Origin: a virus | Reading direction: 5' to 3' (one strand) | Virus record (IMG/VR): IMGVR_UViG_3300047550_001848 | Coordinates: 1 to 54,755 of that record | Length of the DNA: 54,755 bases | Part shown: positions 14,624 to 23,841 of the stretch, piece by piece | Numbering within the stretch: position 1 is the first letter of the stretch | Layout: each line of letters begins with the position of its first letter | The notes under the pieces: model-generated | Told to the model about the DNA's origin: nothing | Seen by the model: the letters and a program-made list of their open reading frames with translations, nothing else | The model's database searches: none | Program-made: the position numbers and the translations under genes

Positions 14624-15355
14624 GTGAATTACACTACCCTGTTCAATACGATTAAGGCGTATGTGGAGTCGGATTTCCCGTCTACGTCGTTTACTGGTAC
14701 GGACAATAGCAGCACTGCGGTTGTTACAAGTTCGGATCAAATCAACACGTTTATTGAGCAGGCTGAACTTCGTATTTACAACACGATTCAGTTTCCTTCG
14801 CTACGAAAAAATGTTACTGGCACAACCTATGGGGGCAATAAATATCTCTCTTGCCCTATAGACTTTCTGTCTGTGTACTCGATGGCAGTAATTGACGGGG
14901 ATGGGGTGTATCATTATTTGTTGAACAAAGACGTTAGCTATCTGCGGGAAGCATTTCCAACGAATAGTGCTGGGGATCAAGATGTGCCGCAGTACTATGC
15001 GATCTTTGGGCCAACCACTACGGATGCCGAACCCCCCGCAATCACTACAGAACTGTCGTTTATCCTAGCCCCCACCCCAGATACCGCCTACACAATAGAG
15101 TTGCATTATTACTACTACCCAGAAAGCATAACTACGGCGGCTAGCGGGCAGACTTGGCTTGGAGATAACTACGACGCTGCGTTGCTTTACGGGGCGCTCG
15201 TTGAGGCGTGTACGTTCCTGAAGGGCGAACCGGATATGATGGCAAGATACGATGCTAAATATCAGGAATCGCTTGGACAAGCAAAACGTCTGGGTGATGG
15301 GCTAGAGCGTCAGGATGCGTACCGGTCCGGGCAGTACCGCCAAGGGGTGAACTAA
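14624..15355 (+). CDS. Phage adaptor protein (DUF6682-like)
   Basis: A 243-residue protein starting at GTG 14624 after ACAGGAAGC. It begins MNYTTLFNTIKAYVESDFPS and continues with INTFIEQAELRIYNTIQFPS, YLSCPIDFLSVYSMAVID, a central beta region with TIELHYYYYPES, and a C-terminal helical part (LLYGALVEACTFLKGEPDMM, MARYDAKYQESLGQAKRLGD). This is the head-tail adaptor pattern I know as DUF6682 (gp6-like). It would sit in the connector stack between portal and tail. It ends in a TAATG overlap with the next gene. Confidence 0.8.
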   Translation: MNYTTLFNTIKAYVESDFPSTSFTGTDNSSTAVVTSSDQINTFIEQAELRIYNTIQFPSLRKNVTGTTYGGNKYLSCPIDFLSVYSMAVIDGDGVYHYLLNKDVSYLREAFPTNSAGDQDVPQYYAIFGPTTTDAEPPAITTELSFILAPTPDTAYTIELHYYYYPESITTAASGQTWLGDNYDAALLYGALVEACTFLKGEPDMMARYDAKYQESLGQAKRLGDGLERQDAYRSGQYRQGVN

Positions 15356-15792
15356 TGCCTTTCACAGGTAATTACGCAACCAATACCTATAAAAATGGGC
15401 TCAATACAGGGACTTTTGACCTAAGTGCGAGCACCACACAGGTGTTTAAGATAGCGCTGTACACGAATGCCGCAACGCTGGATTACACCACTACGACGTA
15501 TACTGCTACTGGGGAAGTAGCAGATACGGGGTACACCGCTGGGGGTGAGATTTTAGTAGTAACCCAAGTTCCCACCGTGGGGGCCAGCGGTACAATTTCG
15601 TATTATTCATTTGCCAATGCGTCTTGGGCGGGGGCGATTACGGCACGCGGGGCTTTGATATATAAGTACGACGGAATAAGCAATCCCGCGATGTTGGTGC
15701 TGGATTTCGGGAGCAATAAGACGTCTACTACGACGTTTACTGTGCAGTTCCCTGCGGCAACTAATACAACTGCGCTTGTTCGTATTTCTTAG
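15355..15792 (+). CDS. Virion structural protein, beta-rich
   Basis: A 145-residue protein starting MPFTGNYATNTYKNGLNTGT. The composition (Thr, Ala, Gly and Tyr with very few charges) and patterns such as VFKIALYTNAATLDYTTTTY, GEVADTGYTAGGEILV, ARGALIYKYDG and AMLVLDFGSN match a small virion protein often found next to tail genes in podovirus-like genomes. It is probably a beta-sandwich. Its exact place in the virion is unknown. Translation is coupled to the preceding adaptor. Confidence 0.7.
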   Translation: MPFTGNYATNTYKNGLNTGTFDLSASTTQVFKIALYTNAATLDYTTTTYTATGEVADTGYTAGGEILVVTQVPTVGASGTISYYSFANASWAGAITARGALIYKYDGISNPAMLVLDFGSNKTSTTTFTVQFPAATNTTALVRIS

Positions 15793-15803
15793 GAGTACCC
15801 TAA

Positions 15804-16379
15804 ATGGAAGTAAAAAGTGTAGGTAAGGATAGTGTGCTGGCGGGGCTATCGTGCGGTACGCATCCTCATGACGCCGCACGGGCTTTTGGTAAATTCAAAA
15901 TTCAGTGCCTCGATAAAGACGGTAACCTTAAATGGGAAGCCGAGGAGCATAATCTGGTTGTTAACGTCGGGCTGCAATATATGTGTGGCACGGCTTTGAC
16001 CAGTGTTGCCCAAATTACGACGTGGTATCTAGGGTTGTACGGGGCAGGCGCATCTAATACCCCGGCGGCGGGGGATACGATGTCCTCACATGCGGGGTGG
16101 ACAGAGGTTACGCCCTATAGCAACGCGACCCGCCCAACGTGTACGTTTGCAACTGCGACAACTGCGAATCCCTCGGTAGCCACTAATAGTGCCTCTACGG
16201 CTTCGTTTACCATCAACGCTTCCTCCACAGTCGGCGGGGCCTTTTTGGTTTCAAATAGCACTAAGGGGGGCTCAACCGGTACGCTCTTTTCGGCAGCGGA
16301 TTTCTCTTCTCCGGGGGATCGTAGCGTGGTGTCTGGGGACACTTTGAACGTTACTTATACGTTTAGTTTGTCGGGTTGA
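15804..16379 (+). CDS. Virion structural protein, unknown
   Basis: A 191-residue protein with a conserved-looking N-terminal part (GKFKIQCLDKDGNLKWEAEE, HNLVVNVGLQYMCGTAL, TTWYLGLYGAG) and a C-terminal Thr/Ser/Ala-rich beta region. Proteins with the KWE...HNLV...G start recur beside tail genes in many phages and are usually annotated as structural. A ribosome site (TAGGAGTACCCTAA) precedes the ATG. No enzymatic motif is seen. Confidence 0.65.
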   Translation: MEVKSVGKDSVLAGLSCGTHPHDAARAFGKFKIQCLDKDGNLKWEAEEHNLVVNVGLQYMCGTALTSVAQITTWYLGLYGAGASNTPAAGDTMSSHAGWTEVTPYSNATRPTCTFATATTANPSVATNSASTASFTINASSTVGGAFLVSNSTKGGSTGTLFSAADFSSPGDRSVVSGDTLNVTYTFSLSG

Positions 16380-16389
16380 TAGGTAGCTT

Positions 16390-16605
16390 ATGAAAATCAA
16401 CTTCGAATTTCAAACTCCTCACGGCAAGTTTGCTGACGCTCTGCATCTGCCAGACGACCATACGTTTTCGGATGCAGAGATTGAGGCAATGAAGGAGCAG
16501 CGGCGGGACAATTGGATCGCGGCGGTGACTACCCCACCGGTCGAGGATACGTCTCCGGAAACTATTGAAATTGGGGGTGTGAAGTACGTGAAGGTTAAGG
16601 AGTAA
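16390..16605 (+). CDS. Small acidic protein before the giant appendage protein
   Basis: A 71-residue protein with an acidic composition, two short helical stretches (SDAEIEAMKEQRRDNWIAAV) and a C-terminal beta-type end (IEIGGVKYVKVKE). It lies 10 bases after the preceding gene (start leader ATAGGTAGCTT) and 2 bases before the 1497-residue appendage gene. The size and position are what is seen for small tail-fibre chaperones, but there is no sequence evidence for that role. Confidence 0.6.
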   Translation: MKINFEFQTPHGKFADALHLPDDHTFSDAEIEAMKEQRRDNWIAAVTTPPVEDTSPETIEIGGVKYVKVKE

Positions 16606-16607
16606 CT

Positions 16608-19600
16608 GTGGCGGATCGCTACTGGGTTGGCGGCAGCGGAAGCTGGAACTCAACGACAAAGTGGGCGACATCTTCCGGCGGGGCGTCGGGTGCATCTGTG
16701 CCGACCTCAACCGATAATGCTATTTTTGACGCTAATTCTGGTTCGGGGGCGGTACATTATACGGTTACGGTAACCGCAAGTTCTACTTGTGCAAATCTAA
16801 CGTTTACCCCTGTTGCAGCAAACGGAGTAACCCAGTTTGTAGTTGATACCGGTTTTGTAATCGCTGGCACGTTCTCAACAAGCGGTACACAAGGAAATCG
16901 TCGAGCGTGGTTTTATTCGTCAACCTATGGTCTTTTGCGCGACATGCAAATTGCCACCATTGGAACTGTAACCGACGTAGACTTTAGAGACATTAGGGTT
17001 ACAGGAGCAGGCGGGACGCTATCAGGCACTCGCCTTGGGGATCTGAAGGGGTGTAGTGGAATTACGTTCGATGCGCCAAAGACGGTGTATTGGAACCTTG
17101 CTGCTGGCGGCAACTGGTCGGCTACTGCGTGGGCTGCTACATCTGGCGGGGCTGTAAGCACTAATAATTTCCCCTTAGCGCAAGACACCGCGATTATTGA
17201 AAATACAGGGCTGAACACTAGCGCAACAGTAACTTGGGATAATGTAATTACGTACTCAGGTACGCTTGATATGTCCACTCGTAGTAATGCTATGACATTC
17301 GCTACGGGGACAACGACACCTACAATTTATGGCGATTGGAAAAACGGTGCTGGCGTTACCTTTACCGGAACCGGCATTATTACTTTTAGTGGACGTAATA
17401 CGCAGACTATTACTTCTTCTGGAAAAACATTTACCCAACCTCTTACAGTTGATTCCTATGGGGGTACTGTTCAACTTGCTGATGCTTTGAACATTGGCGC
17501 AACCACTCTCACCGTCACCAACGGTACGTTTAGTACGCAGAACTTTAACGTCACGGCGGGAGTGCTGTCTTCTAGTAACTCCAATGTGCGTGCAATCCAG
17601 CTTGGCAGTAGCACGGTTACATTAAGTGTAACAGGAGCGGTTTCGTTTACCACATCAACAAACCTTACTCTTAACGCTGGAACATCACAAATAACTCTCA
17701 CGGACCCTGCGCCAACATTTGCGGGTGGGACAGGACTTACCTTTTATAACTTAACTTTTTCAGGAATCGGCGCTGGGAGTATCGCAACATTTACAGGCAC
17801 TAGCGTTTTCAATAACGTGTCCGTAACATCCAACGCCTCCGCGGGTTTGGTTATTGTGACTTTTCAAAATAACCAGACTATCGACGGCACCCTTACTGTT
17901 GCTGGTGCTTCAGCGGTTCGTCGTATTTTTTTGCGTTCGAACACAATCGGTACAACCCGCACTTTGACGGTCAATAGCCTGTCGGCTGATGATTGCGACT
18001 TCCGCGACATCACAATTGCGGGCACTGCGGCTGGCTCATCTCCGACGCGAGCGGGAGATTGCGGGGGTAATTCGGGGGTTACTTTTCCCTCAACTAAAAC
18101 TGTTTACTGGAATCTTTCCGGTGCGCAAAACTGGAGCGCCACTGGTTGGGCAACGACAAGCGGCGGCTCTCCTGCGCTTAACAACTTTCCGCTAGCCCAA
18201 GATACTGCGGTATTTGACAACACCGGTAGCGTAACAGGTACGATTACGATTAACGCTGCATGGAATATTGGTACGTTTGATGCGTCTGCTCGCACCAGCG
18301 CAATGACGCTAACGACCAGCACCATTGCGCCATTTATCTACGGTGATTGGAAGTTTGGTACCGGGGTTACATCGTCAAGCACCACGGGTGCTGTTACTTT
18401 CGGGAAACGTGGTACACAAACTATTACCAGTAATGGCGTAACTTTTGGGTGCCCAGTAACCATTAACGCCGCTTCAGGTACAACTCAACTTGCAGATGCA
18501 TTGGCACTTGGATCTACTCGCACACTCACCGTCACTAGCGGTACGTTTGACGCTGTTAGCTACAGCGTGACGACTGGACTATTTACTTTATCTGCGGCTA
18601 CTGGCACCTTACAAATGGGGTCTGGAACGTGGACGCTGTCTGGTACGGGGGCGGTATGGACAAATACGGGGGGTACTTTTTATAAGAGCACCGCCAACAT
18701 AGTTTTATCTGATACATCAACTACGGCGCGTACTTTTGCCGGAGGGGGTCGTTCCTACAATAAGCTTACTATAGGAGGAACGACCGGTATATCAACATTG
18801 ACAATCACGGGCAATAATCAATTCACCGAGCTTGCCTCTACCAAAACCGTTGCCCACACCATTGCTCTTGGCACCACGACACAAACTCTCGGTGCATGGA
18901 CAGTTACGGGGGCGATAGGTAACGTAGTCACTGTTACGGGGACCGCCACGGTCACCATCGCGGGCGCGCGAGTTACCGGGGTTGACTATCTTGCTCTCGG
19001 AACGACCGTAGTTAGCGCTACAAGCCCGGCGGAGTTTTACGCAGGGGCAAATTCTACCGGTGGTACAAATGCTATTTTGACTGCGGCTCCGGCAGGGGTA
19101 ACGCGGTATTGGGTTGGAGGTTCTGGAACATGGGATGCTACTACGACCTCGCATTGGTCCGCTACATCCGGGGGAGCTACTGGGGCTAGTGTCCCCACCT
19201 CCGCAGATGCTGTGGTCTTTGATTCTGCCTCCAACGCTACCGCGTATACAGTGACTTGCACGGCGACCCAACTGCGCTGTGGCTCTCTGACGATCTCTGG
19301 CCCTGCATCGGGCAACGTGACTTGGGCGGGGACTGCACCTTTAGCCATTCATGGGGACGTAAGTCTGCCAGCTACTGGGATTACACGCTCGTATACAGGG
19401 GGTATTACATTAACTAGCTCGTCAACGGGTAGAACGTTTACTACAAATGGTATAGTTTTAGCAAGCGCAGTTACCGTAAATGGTGTTGGGTGTGGTTGGA
19501 CACTCGGAAGCGCTATAGATATCGGTTCGTCCGTATTAACGGTTACCAATGGGTCTTTTAGTACAGGCAATTATGCCGTTACTGCGCAGTCTCTATCTTC

Positions 19601-21101
19601 AGATAACGCACATTCCAGAACTATCACACTTGGGTCTAGTACAGTTACGTTAACATCCACTGCAAATACAGTAACTTTTACATCTTCGTTAAATTTAACA
19701 TTCTCCGCAGGAACTTCTAGTATCGTATGTAGTGGAGGGGTTACCGGTTTTACTTTTGACGGTGGGGGACAGACGTTCAGTAGTGTATCTTTTTCAGACA
19801 CAAGCAAAGGAGCACATACGATTGCCGGTGCCAATACTTTCAACAATTTGACCATTGCGGGCCAAACATCGGGGTCAATATTTACGCTTTCGCTATCCAA
19901 CGATCAAACCATTACAGGTACTTTAACCATCTCTGCGGGTACCAATGCTACAGGAAGAGTTTTCTTCGCATCTGACACTATCGGCACCACCCGTACATTA
20001 ACCTGCGCGGCGTTTTCGGGTACTGACGTTGATTTTCGAGATATCACCATTGCTGGTGCTGCTGCGCCTGTGTCTGGTACCCGCTTAGGAGATTGCAAGG
20101 GTAATAGCGGAATTACTTTTGCCGCAGGGGCTAACAAGTATTGGAACCTTGCAGGTGGGGGGAACTGGTCAGCCACAGGCTGGGCTACGTCAAGTGGAGG
20201 CGCAGTCGCGGCTAATAATTTCCCCCTTGCGCAAGATACTTGTTACTTTGAAGCCACTGGGCTAAACAGCGGATCTACAGTTACCGTCAATGCAGCCTAC
20301 AACATCGGCACTATCGACATGAGTGCCCGTACCAGCAACACGATGACGCTGGCTACAGGTACGACTACTCCAACGATTTACGGCAACTGGATCAACGGTA
20401 CAGGAACTACGCTGACTGGTACCGGTACGCTGACTTTTGCGGGGCGTGGTTCACAGACGATTACAAGTGTGGGGAGAACTTTTACTCAGCCAATTACTGT
20501 GGACACGCCTGGAGGATCGGCTACTCTACAGGACGCCTTTTTAAGTTCTTATACCACGAACGCGGCGCTTCTGATTACTAGCGGAAGTTTTAACGCTAAT
20601 AATTACAACGTAACACTTTCTTCTGGGGGCGTGTTTTCCAGCAATTCCAACACAAGAACTATTGGAATTGGTTCTGGTTTATGGATTCTTGGAGTGAGCG
20701 CGGGGAACGCATGGGGTAGCTCGACATCTACTAACTTAACCGTCACAGGCACAGGCACAATCCGTCTAACTTCCGCTTCTGCTAAAACATTCGCTGGTGG
20801 GGGAGCCGCGTACACTAGCATTACCATTGACCAAGGCGGCGCGGGTACATTGACCATTACGGGCAATAATACCCTTGGAAATATCTCAAACAGTTACAGC
20901 ACTACGGGGGCTACAACTATCGCAATGGGGACCACGACACAGACGGTTTCCCAATTTACGGCTACAGGCACCGTTGGTAACGTACTTACCCTCCAAGGTA
21001 CGTCAGCGTCTAACCCGTGTACTTTGATCTACACCGGGGCGGGTGACGTGACTGGGCTTGACTACTTAACGATTACTGGGGTTAGGGCGTACCCGCTATG
21101 A
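16608..21101 (+). CDS. Giant modular beta-repeat appendage/adhesin protein
   Basis: A 1497-residue protein, almost entirely Thr/Ser/Gly/Asn/Ala with regular short beta strands, as in beta-helix fibres. Five Trp-rich caps start modules: RYWVGGSGSW (about 4), YWNLAAGGNW (161), YWNLSGAQNW (500), RYWVGGSGTW (833) and YWNLAGGGNW (1178). The YWNL caps are each preceded by a DFRDI...RxGDxxGxSG segment. That gives an order A-B-B-A-B of two module types. It starts at GTG 16608 and overlaps the next gene by ATGA. A host-binding or decoration fibre is the likely role. No enzymatic or intramolecular chaperone domain is evident. Confidence 0.75.
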   Translation: MADRYWVGGSGSWNSTTKWATSSGGASGASVPTSTDNAIFDANSGSGAVHYTVTVTASSTCANLTFTPVAANGVTQFVVDTGFVIAGTFSTSGTQGNRRAWFYSSTYGLLRDMQIATIGTVTDVDFRDIRVTGAGGTLSGTRLGDLKGCSGITFDAPKTVYWNLAAGGNWSATAWAATSGGAVSTNNFPLAQDTAIIENTGLNTSATVTWDNVITYSGTLDMSTRSNAMTFATGTTTPTIYGDWKNGAGVTFTGTGIITFSGRNTQTITSSGKTFTQPLTVDSYGGTVQLADALNIGATTLTVTNGTFSTQNFNVTAGVLSSSNSNVRAIQLGSSTVTLSVTGAVSFTTSTNLTLNAGTSQITLTDPAPTFAGGTGLTFYNLTFSGIGAGSIATFTGTSVFNNVSVTSNASAGLVIVTFQNNQTIDGTLTVAGASAVRRIFLRSNTIGTTRTLTVNSLSADDCDFRDITIAGTAAGSSPTRAGDCGGNSGVTFPSTKTVYWNLSGAQNWSATGWATTSGGSPALNNFPLAQDTAVFDNTGSVTGTITINAAWNIGTFDASARTSAMTLTTSTIAPFIYGDWKFGTGVTSSSTTGAVTFGKRGTQTITSNGVTFGCPVTINAASGTTQLADALALGSTRTLTVTSGTFDAVSYSVTTGLFTLSAATGTLQMGSGTWTLSGTGAVWTNTGGTFYKSTANIVLSDTSTTARTFAGGGRSYNKLTIGGTTGISTLTITGNNQFTELASTKTVAHTIALGTTTQTLGAWTVTGAIGNVVTVTGTATVTIAGARVTGVDYLALGTTVVSATSPAEFYAGANSTGGTNAILTAAPAGVTRYWVGGSGTWDATTTSHWSATSGGATGASVPTSADAVVFDSASNATAYTVTCTATQLRCGSLTISGPASGNVTWAGTAPLAIHGDVSLPATGITRSYTGGITLTSSSTGRTFTTNGIVLASAVTVNGVGCGWTLGSAIDIGSSVLTVTNGSFSTGNYAVTAQSLSSDNAHSRTITLGSSTVTLTSTANTVTFTSSLNLTFSAGTSSIVCSGGVTGFTFDGGGQTFSSVSFSDTSKGAHTIAGANTFNNLTIAGQTSGSIFTLSLSNDQTITGTLTISAGTNATGRVFFASDTIGTTRTLTCAAFSGTDVDFRDITIAGAAAPVSGTRLGDCKGNSGITFAAGANKYWNLAGGGNWSATGWATSSGGAVAANNFPLAQDTCYFEATGLNSGSTVTVNAAYNIGTIDMSARTSNTMTLATGTTTPTIYGNWINGTGTTLTGTGTLTFAGRGSQTITSVGRTFTQPITVDTPGGSATLQDAFLSSYTTNAALLITSGSFNANNYNVTLSSGGVFSSNSNTRTIGIGSGLWILGVSAGNAWGSSTSTNLTVTGTGTIRLTSASAKTFAGGGAAYTSITIDQGGAGTLTITGNNTLGNISNSYSTTGATTIAMGTTTQTVSQFTATGTVGNVLTLQGTSASNPCTLIYTGAGDVTGLDYLTITGVRAYPL

Positions 21102-21781
21102 CTTGGTTTGCTGGCGCAAATTCGACGAACAACGGCTCGCTTGGATGGCTATTCGAAGCAAGTGGGCCAATTGTCTACGATGCGTCGGTAACAGAAACTA
21201 GCTCCGGCGCGGATGCGATAACAAGCGGTCTTGCGTATCTAAGCAGTGTCATTGAAACTAGTTCCGGCACGGACGTCATTGTTGGCGTTATGAGTGTCTC
21301 AGCGTCGGTAAATGAGATAGGTTCCACGCTTGATACTACGGCGGCTCAAGTGGTGTTTGGCGGCACAATATCCGAAACTAGCTCCGGGGCGGACGTTTTA
21401 TCGGGCGGTCTTTTGTATCTTGGTAGTATTTCGGAGACTGGCTCCGGGACGGATGCGGCAACAGGCGGTCTTGCGTATCTAAGTAGTATTTCGGAGACTG
21501 GTTCCGGCGCGGACACCGTACTTACCCAAGTAGCGTTCAATGGGTCGGTGCCGGAATCGGCGGTGGGGGCGGACACTCTTACTACGGCTATCGTTTTTGT
21601 AGCAGCTACGACAGATGCAGCAACCGCTACGGATGTTGCTGCAAGCGGGTTTTTATGGAACCTAATTAACGACGCCCAGCCCGGGGAGTGGAGCACTATG
21701 AACACCGCGCAAACCTCCGATTGGACTGTAATAAATGATACCGCGCCGACTGTGTGGACAAACATTAAAACGGTAAACTAA
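21098..21781 (+). CDS. Repeat protein with eight 20-residue units
   Basis: A 227-residue protein. Residues 30-189 are eight consecutive 20-residue repeats of the type SISETGSGADxxxxGLAYLS (units 1, 2 and 4-6 are closest; units 3, 7 and 8 are degenerate). The N-terminus contains WFAGANSTNNGSLGWLFEAS and the C-terminus three Trp-centred segments (PGEWSTMN, TSDWTVIN, PTVWTNIK). The gene overlaps the giant appendage gene by ATGA. Its N-terminus echoes the FYAGANSTGGTN phrase inside that protein, so the two are probably partners in one appendage. No known domain. Confidence 0.75.
   Translation: MTWFAGANSTNNGSLGWLFEASGPIVYDASVTETSSGADAITSGLAYLSSVIETSSGTDVIVGVMSVSASVNEIGSTLDTTAAQVVFGGTISETSSGADVLSGGLLYLGSISETGSGTDAATGGLAYLSSISETGSGADTVLTQVAFNGSVPESAVGADTLTTAIVFVAATTDAATATDVAASGFLWNLINDAQPGEWSTMNTAQTSDWTVINDTAPTVWTNIKTVN
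21185..21664 (+). repeat. Eight 60-bp tandem repeats in the 21098-21781 gene
   Basis: The protein-level repeat has a strict 60-base period at DNA level. Units sharing ACTAGCTCCGG or ACTGGTTCCGG and CGGTCTTGCGTATCTAAG are nearly identical in places, while others have drifted. This suggests growth by unequal recombination followed by divergence. Confidence 0.75.
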
Positions 21782-21867
21782 CCCCATTTTACCTTGCAAG
21801 TCATATGGGTAAACCGCTACCATTGACTGATTAGGCTGGGTACTTTTGCGTGGTTTAAGGAGCCCAA

Positions 21868-23148
21868 ATGGCTACGTATAGCACAAACCTGAAATTGACT
21901 TTGATAGCTACCGGTGACGAGTCCGGTACGTGGGGTACTACGACAAACACTAATCTAGGTACGCTGCTTGAGCAGGCGATTTCGGGCTACACCACGCAAG
22001 CTATTACGGACGGTGCGGATACCACAATTACTATTCCTAACGGCGCGACGGGCGTTGCGCGGAACATGGTTATTGAGTGCACTGGAGCACTTACCGCGGC
22101 GCGCAATTTGGTAGTCCCGGCAAGCACAAAGCTTTACTTTATCTATAACAATACGTCGGGCGGATACGCAGTCACTGTCAAAGTCAGCGGGCAAACCGGC
22201 GTGTCTGTGCCTAACGGGGCAAAAGTGTTGCTCATGAGCAACGGCACCGACATCGTATCTGCGACTAGCTACGTCGCGTCTTTGACCCTTGGCTCGGCTC
22301 TTGCTGCCACCTCCGGGGGTACTGGGTTGGCTAGTTACACCACGGGGGATATTTTGTATGCCTCGTCTGCGTCTGCGCTGTCCAAGCTTGCGGGGGTTGC
22401 TGTTGGTAACGCACTAATTTCTGGGGGTGTGGGCACTGCACCTGCGTGGGGGAAAATTAGTCTTACTGGGGCGGTTTCCGGTACTTTGCCCGTGGCGAAC
22501 GGGGGTACAGGAGTTACGTCGTCTACTGGATCTGGGTCCGTTGTACTTTCAACTTCTCCGACGTTTACAACTCCAAACCTCGGTACCCCTTCTGCGGGGG
22601 TTCTAACAAACGCAACGGGGCTTCCTCTGACAACCGGGGTCACCGGCACGCTCCCCGTCGCTAATGGGGGGACTGGAACCGCGTCGTTGACCGCTAACAA
22701 TGTTTTGTTGGGCAACGGCACCTCTGCGGTTCAGGTTGTAGCCCCCGGCACAGCCGGTAATGTTCTGACTTCAACTGGTACAACATGGGCTTCAACAGCC
22801 CCCGCATCGGCGGTAACGTCAGTAAACAGCCAAACTGGTGCGGTGGTCACTACGGGGGTTGATAGTATTGGGTGCACGATGTGGCTTATGTGTTCAAACA
22901 CCGCGGACCTAGGGGCGGTGGGGGTGACTGTCAGCGGCTCCAACCTGCGCTACGGGTATAGTACTAATAATTCAAGAACTCAAACGGAATATGCAGCTAA
23001 TGCCTCTAATACGTATTCCGCGGGGGGCACCTCCCTAGCTAGTGGGGGCACGTGGCGTAAAATGAGTAGTGGCCCAACATGGGTGGATGACTCTGGCGGT
23101 AGCGGGGCCTACTATTGGTACCCGCAACTCTTTGTTCGGATTTCCTAA
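21868..23148 (+). CDS. Tail fibre protein with GTLPVANGGTG repeats
   Basis: A 426-residue fibre protein. The N-terminal 130 residues (MATYSTNLKLTLIATGDESG, TWGTTTNTNLGTLLEQAISG) form the domain widely found at the start of fibre proteins of this type. The middle contains the classic phage fibre repeat GTLPVANGGTG twice (plus a related ALAATSGGTGLASYTTGDIL), and SPTFTTPNLGTPSAG. The C-terminal 80 residues (IGCTMWLMCS ... YYWYPQLFVRIS) look like a distinct tip domain. A strong ribosome site (TTTAAGGAG) precedes the ATG. The 86-base gap upstream holds only weak promoter-like sequence. Confidence 0.85.
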   Translation: MATYSTNLKLTLIATGDESGTWGTTTNTNLGTLLEQAISGYTTQAITDGADTTITIPNGATGVARNMVIECTGALTAARNLVVPASTKLYFIYNNTSGGYAVTVKVSGQTGVSVPNGAKVLLMSNGTDIVSATSYVASLTLGSALAATSGGTGLASYTTGDILYASSASALSKLAGVAVGNALISGGVGTAPAWGKISLTGAVSGTLPVANGGTGVTSSTGSGSVVLSTSPTFTTPNLGTPSAGVLTNATGLPLTTGVTGTLPVANGGTGTASLTANNVLLGNGTSAVQVVAPGTAGNVLTSTGTTWASTAPASAVTSVNSQTGAVVTTGVDSIGCTMWLMCSNTADLGAVGVTVSGSNLRYGYSTNNSRTQTEYAANASNTYSAGGTSLASGGTWRKMSSGPTWVDDSGGSGAYYWYPQLFVRIS

Positions 23149-23161
23149 AAACGGGCACATC

Positions 23162-23338
23162 ATGGCTAATAAATGGATTCAGAAAGCAATTAAAGCCCCC
23201 GGGGCACTGCGTAAGTCGCTTGGGGCGAAGCCCGGAAAACCTATCCCCGTAAGTAAACTTGCATCTGCTGCGGCTAAGCCCGGTAAACTGGGGCAACGCG
23301 CCCGCCTCGCGCAAACCCTGCGCAAATTGGATAAATAG
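23162..23338 (+). CDS. 58-residue basic protein
   Basis: A short, strongly basic protein from ATG 23162 (the upstream extension has no ribosome site and overlaps the fibre gene). It begins MANKWIQKAIKAPGALRKSL and ends GQRARLAQTLRKLDK. This pattern is common in uncultured phage genomes and has no assigned function to my knowledge. It could be a small DNA-binding or virion protein. It precedes the lysis cassette. Confidence 0.7.
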   Translation: MANKWIQKAIKAPGALRKSLGAKPGKPIPVSKLASAAAKPGKLGQRARLAQTLRKLDK

Positions 23339-23343
23339 CTATC

Positions 23344-23841
23344 GTGGAGCCAATTACCGCGGCTCTTGCTGCTATTGCAGCAGTAAAAAAGACTGTCGAG
23401 GTCATTAAACAAGCACGATCGGCGGTTGATGACGTAGCCAGTCTAGGCCCGATGCTTGGCACGTACTTTGGCAACAAATCTAAAGCTGCGCAGGCTTTGC
23501 AGGAAGCTAAGGAGGCAGGAGGGTCAAATCTTGCCCAAGCCATTCAATTAGAAATGGAGCTTCTTTCGCAAAAGCAGTTTGAAGAAGAACTTAAGATGCT
23601 GTTCTTCCAATCGGGGCATGCGGATATTTGGCAAAACATCCAGAAACGTATCGCAGAGTCTGAACGGGAACTGCGGGAAGCACAACGCCGGGAACGCGAA
23701 GCGGCAATCCAGCGTAAGAAAAAATTAAAGCAGCGCATCGAGGTGGCTATCGGGGTCGTGCTAGGGCTCTCGTTTATACCCGTAGTAATATGGGCAATTA
23801 TTGAGCTTGCGATTTTGATCCGAGATATGAAAGGGATATGA
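23344..23841 (+). CDS. Coiled-coil protein with C-terminal membrane anchor
   Basis: A 165-residue protein starting at GTG 23344. The N-terminal part is Ala-rich (ITAALAAIAAVKKTVEVIKQ), the centre is a long charged coiled coil (about 90-130, with ESERELREAQRREREAAIQR), and residues about 133-158 form one membrane helix (VAIGVVLGLSFIPVVIWAII). Position directly upstream of the holin and endolysin genes suggests a lysis accessory or spanin-like role, but the anchor is C-terminal, which is not the usual i-spanin arrangement. It ends in an ATGA overlap with the holin gene. Confidence 0.65.
   Translation: MEPITAALAAIAAVKKTVEVIKQARSAVDDVASLGPMLGTYFGNKSKAAQALQEAKEAGGSNLAQAIQLEMELLSQKQFEEELKMLFFQSGHADIWQNIQKRIAESERELREAQRREREAAIQRKKKLKQRIEVAIGVVLGLSFIPVVIWAIIELAILIRDMKGI

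Noticed and set aside
21185-21664. CRISPR-like array
   Set aside because: The 60-bp repeats are contiguous, in frame and coding, with no unique spacers.
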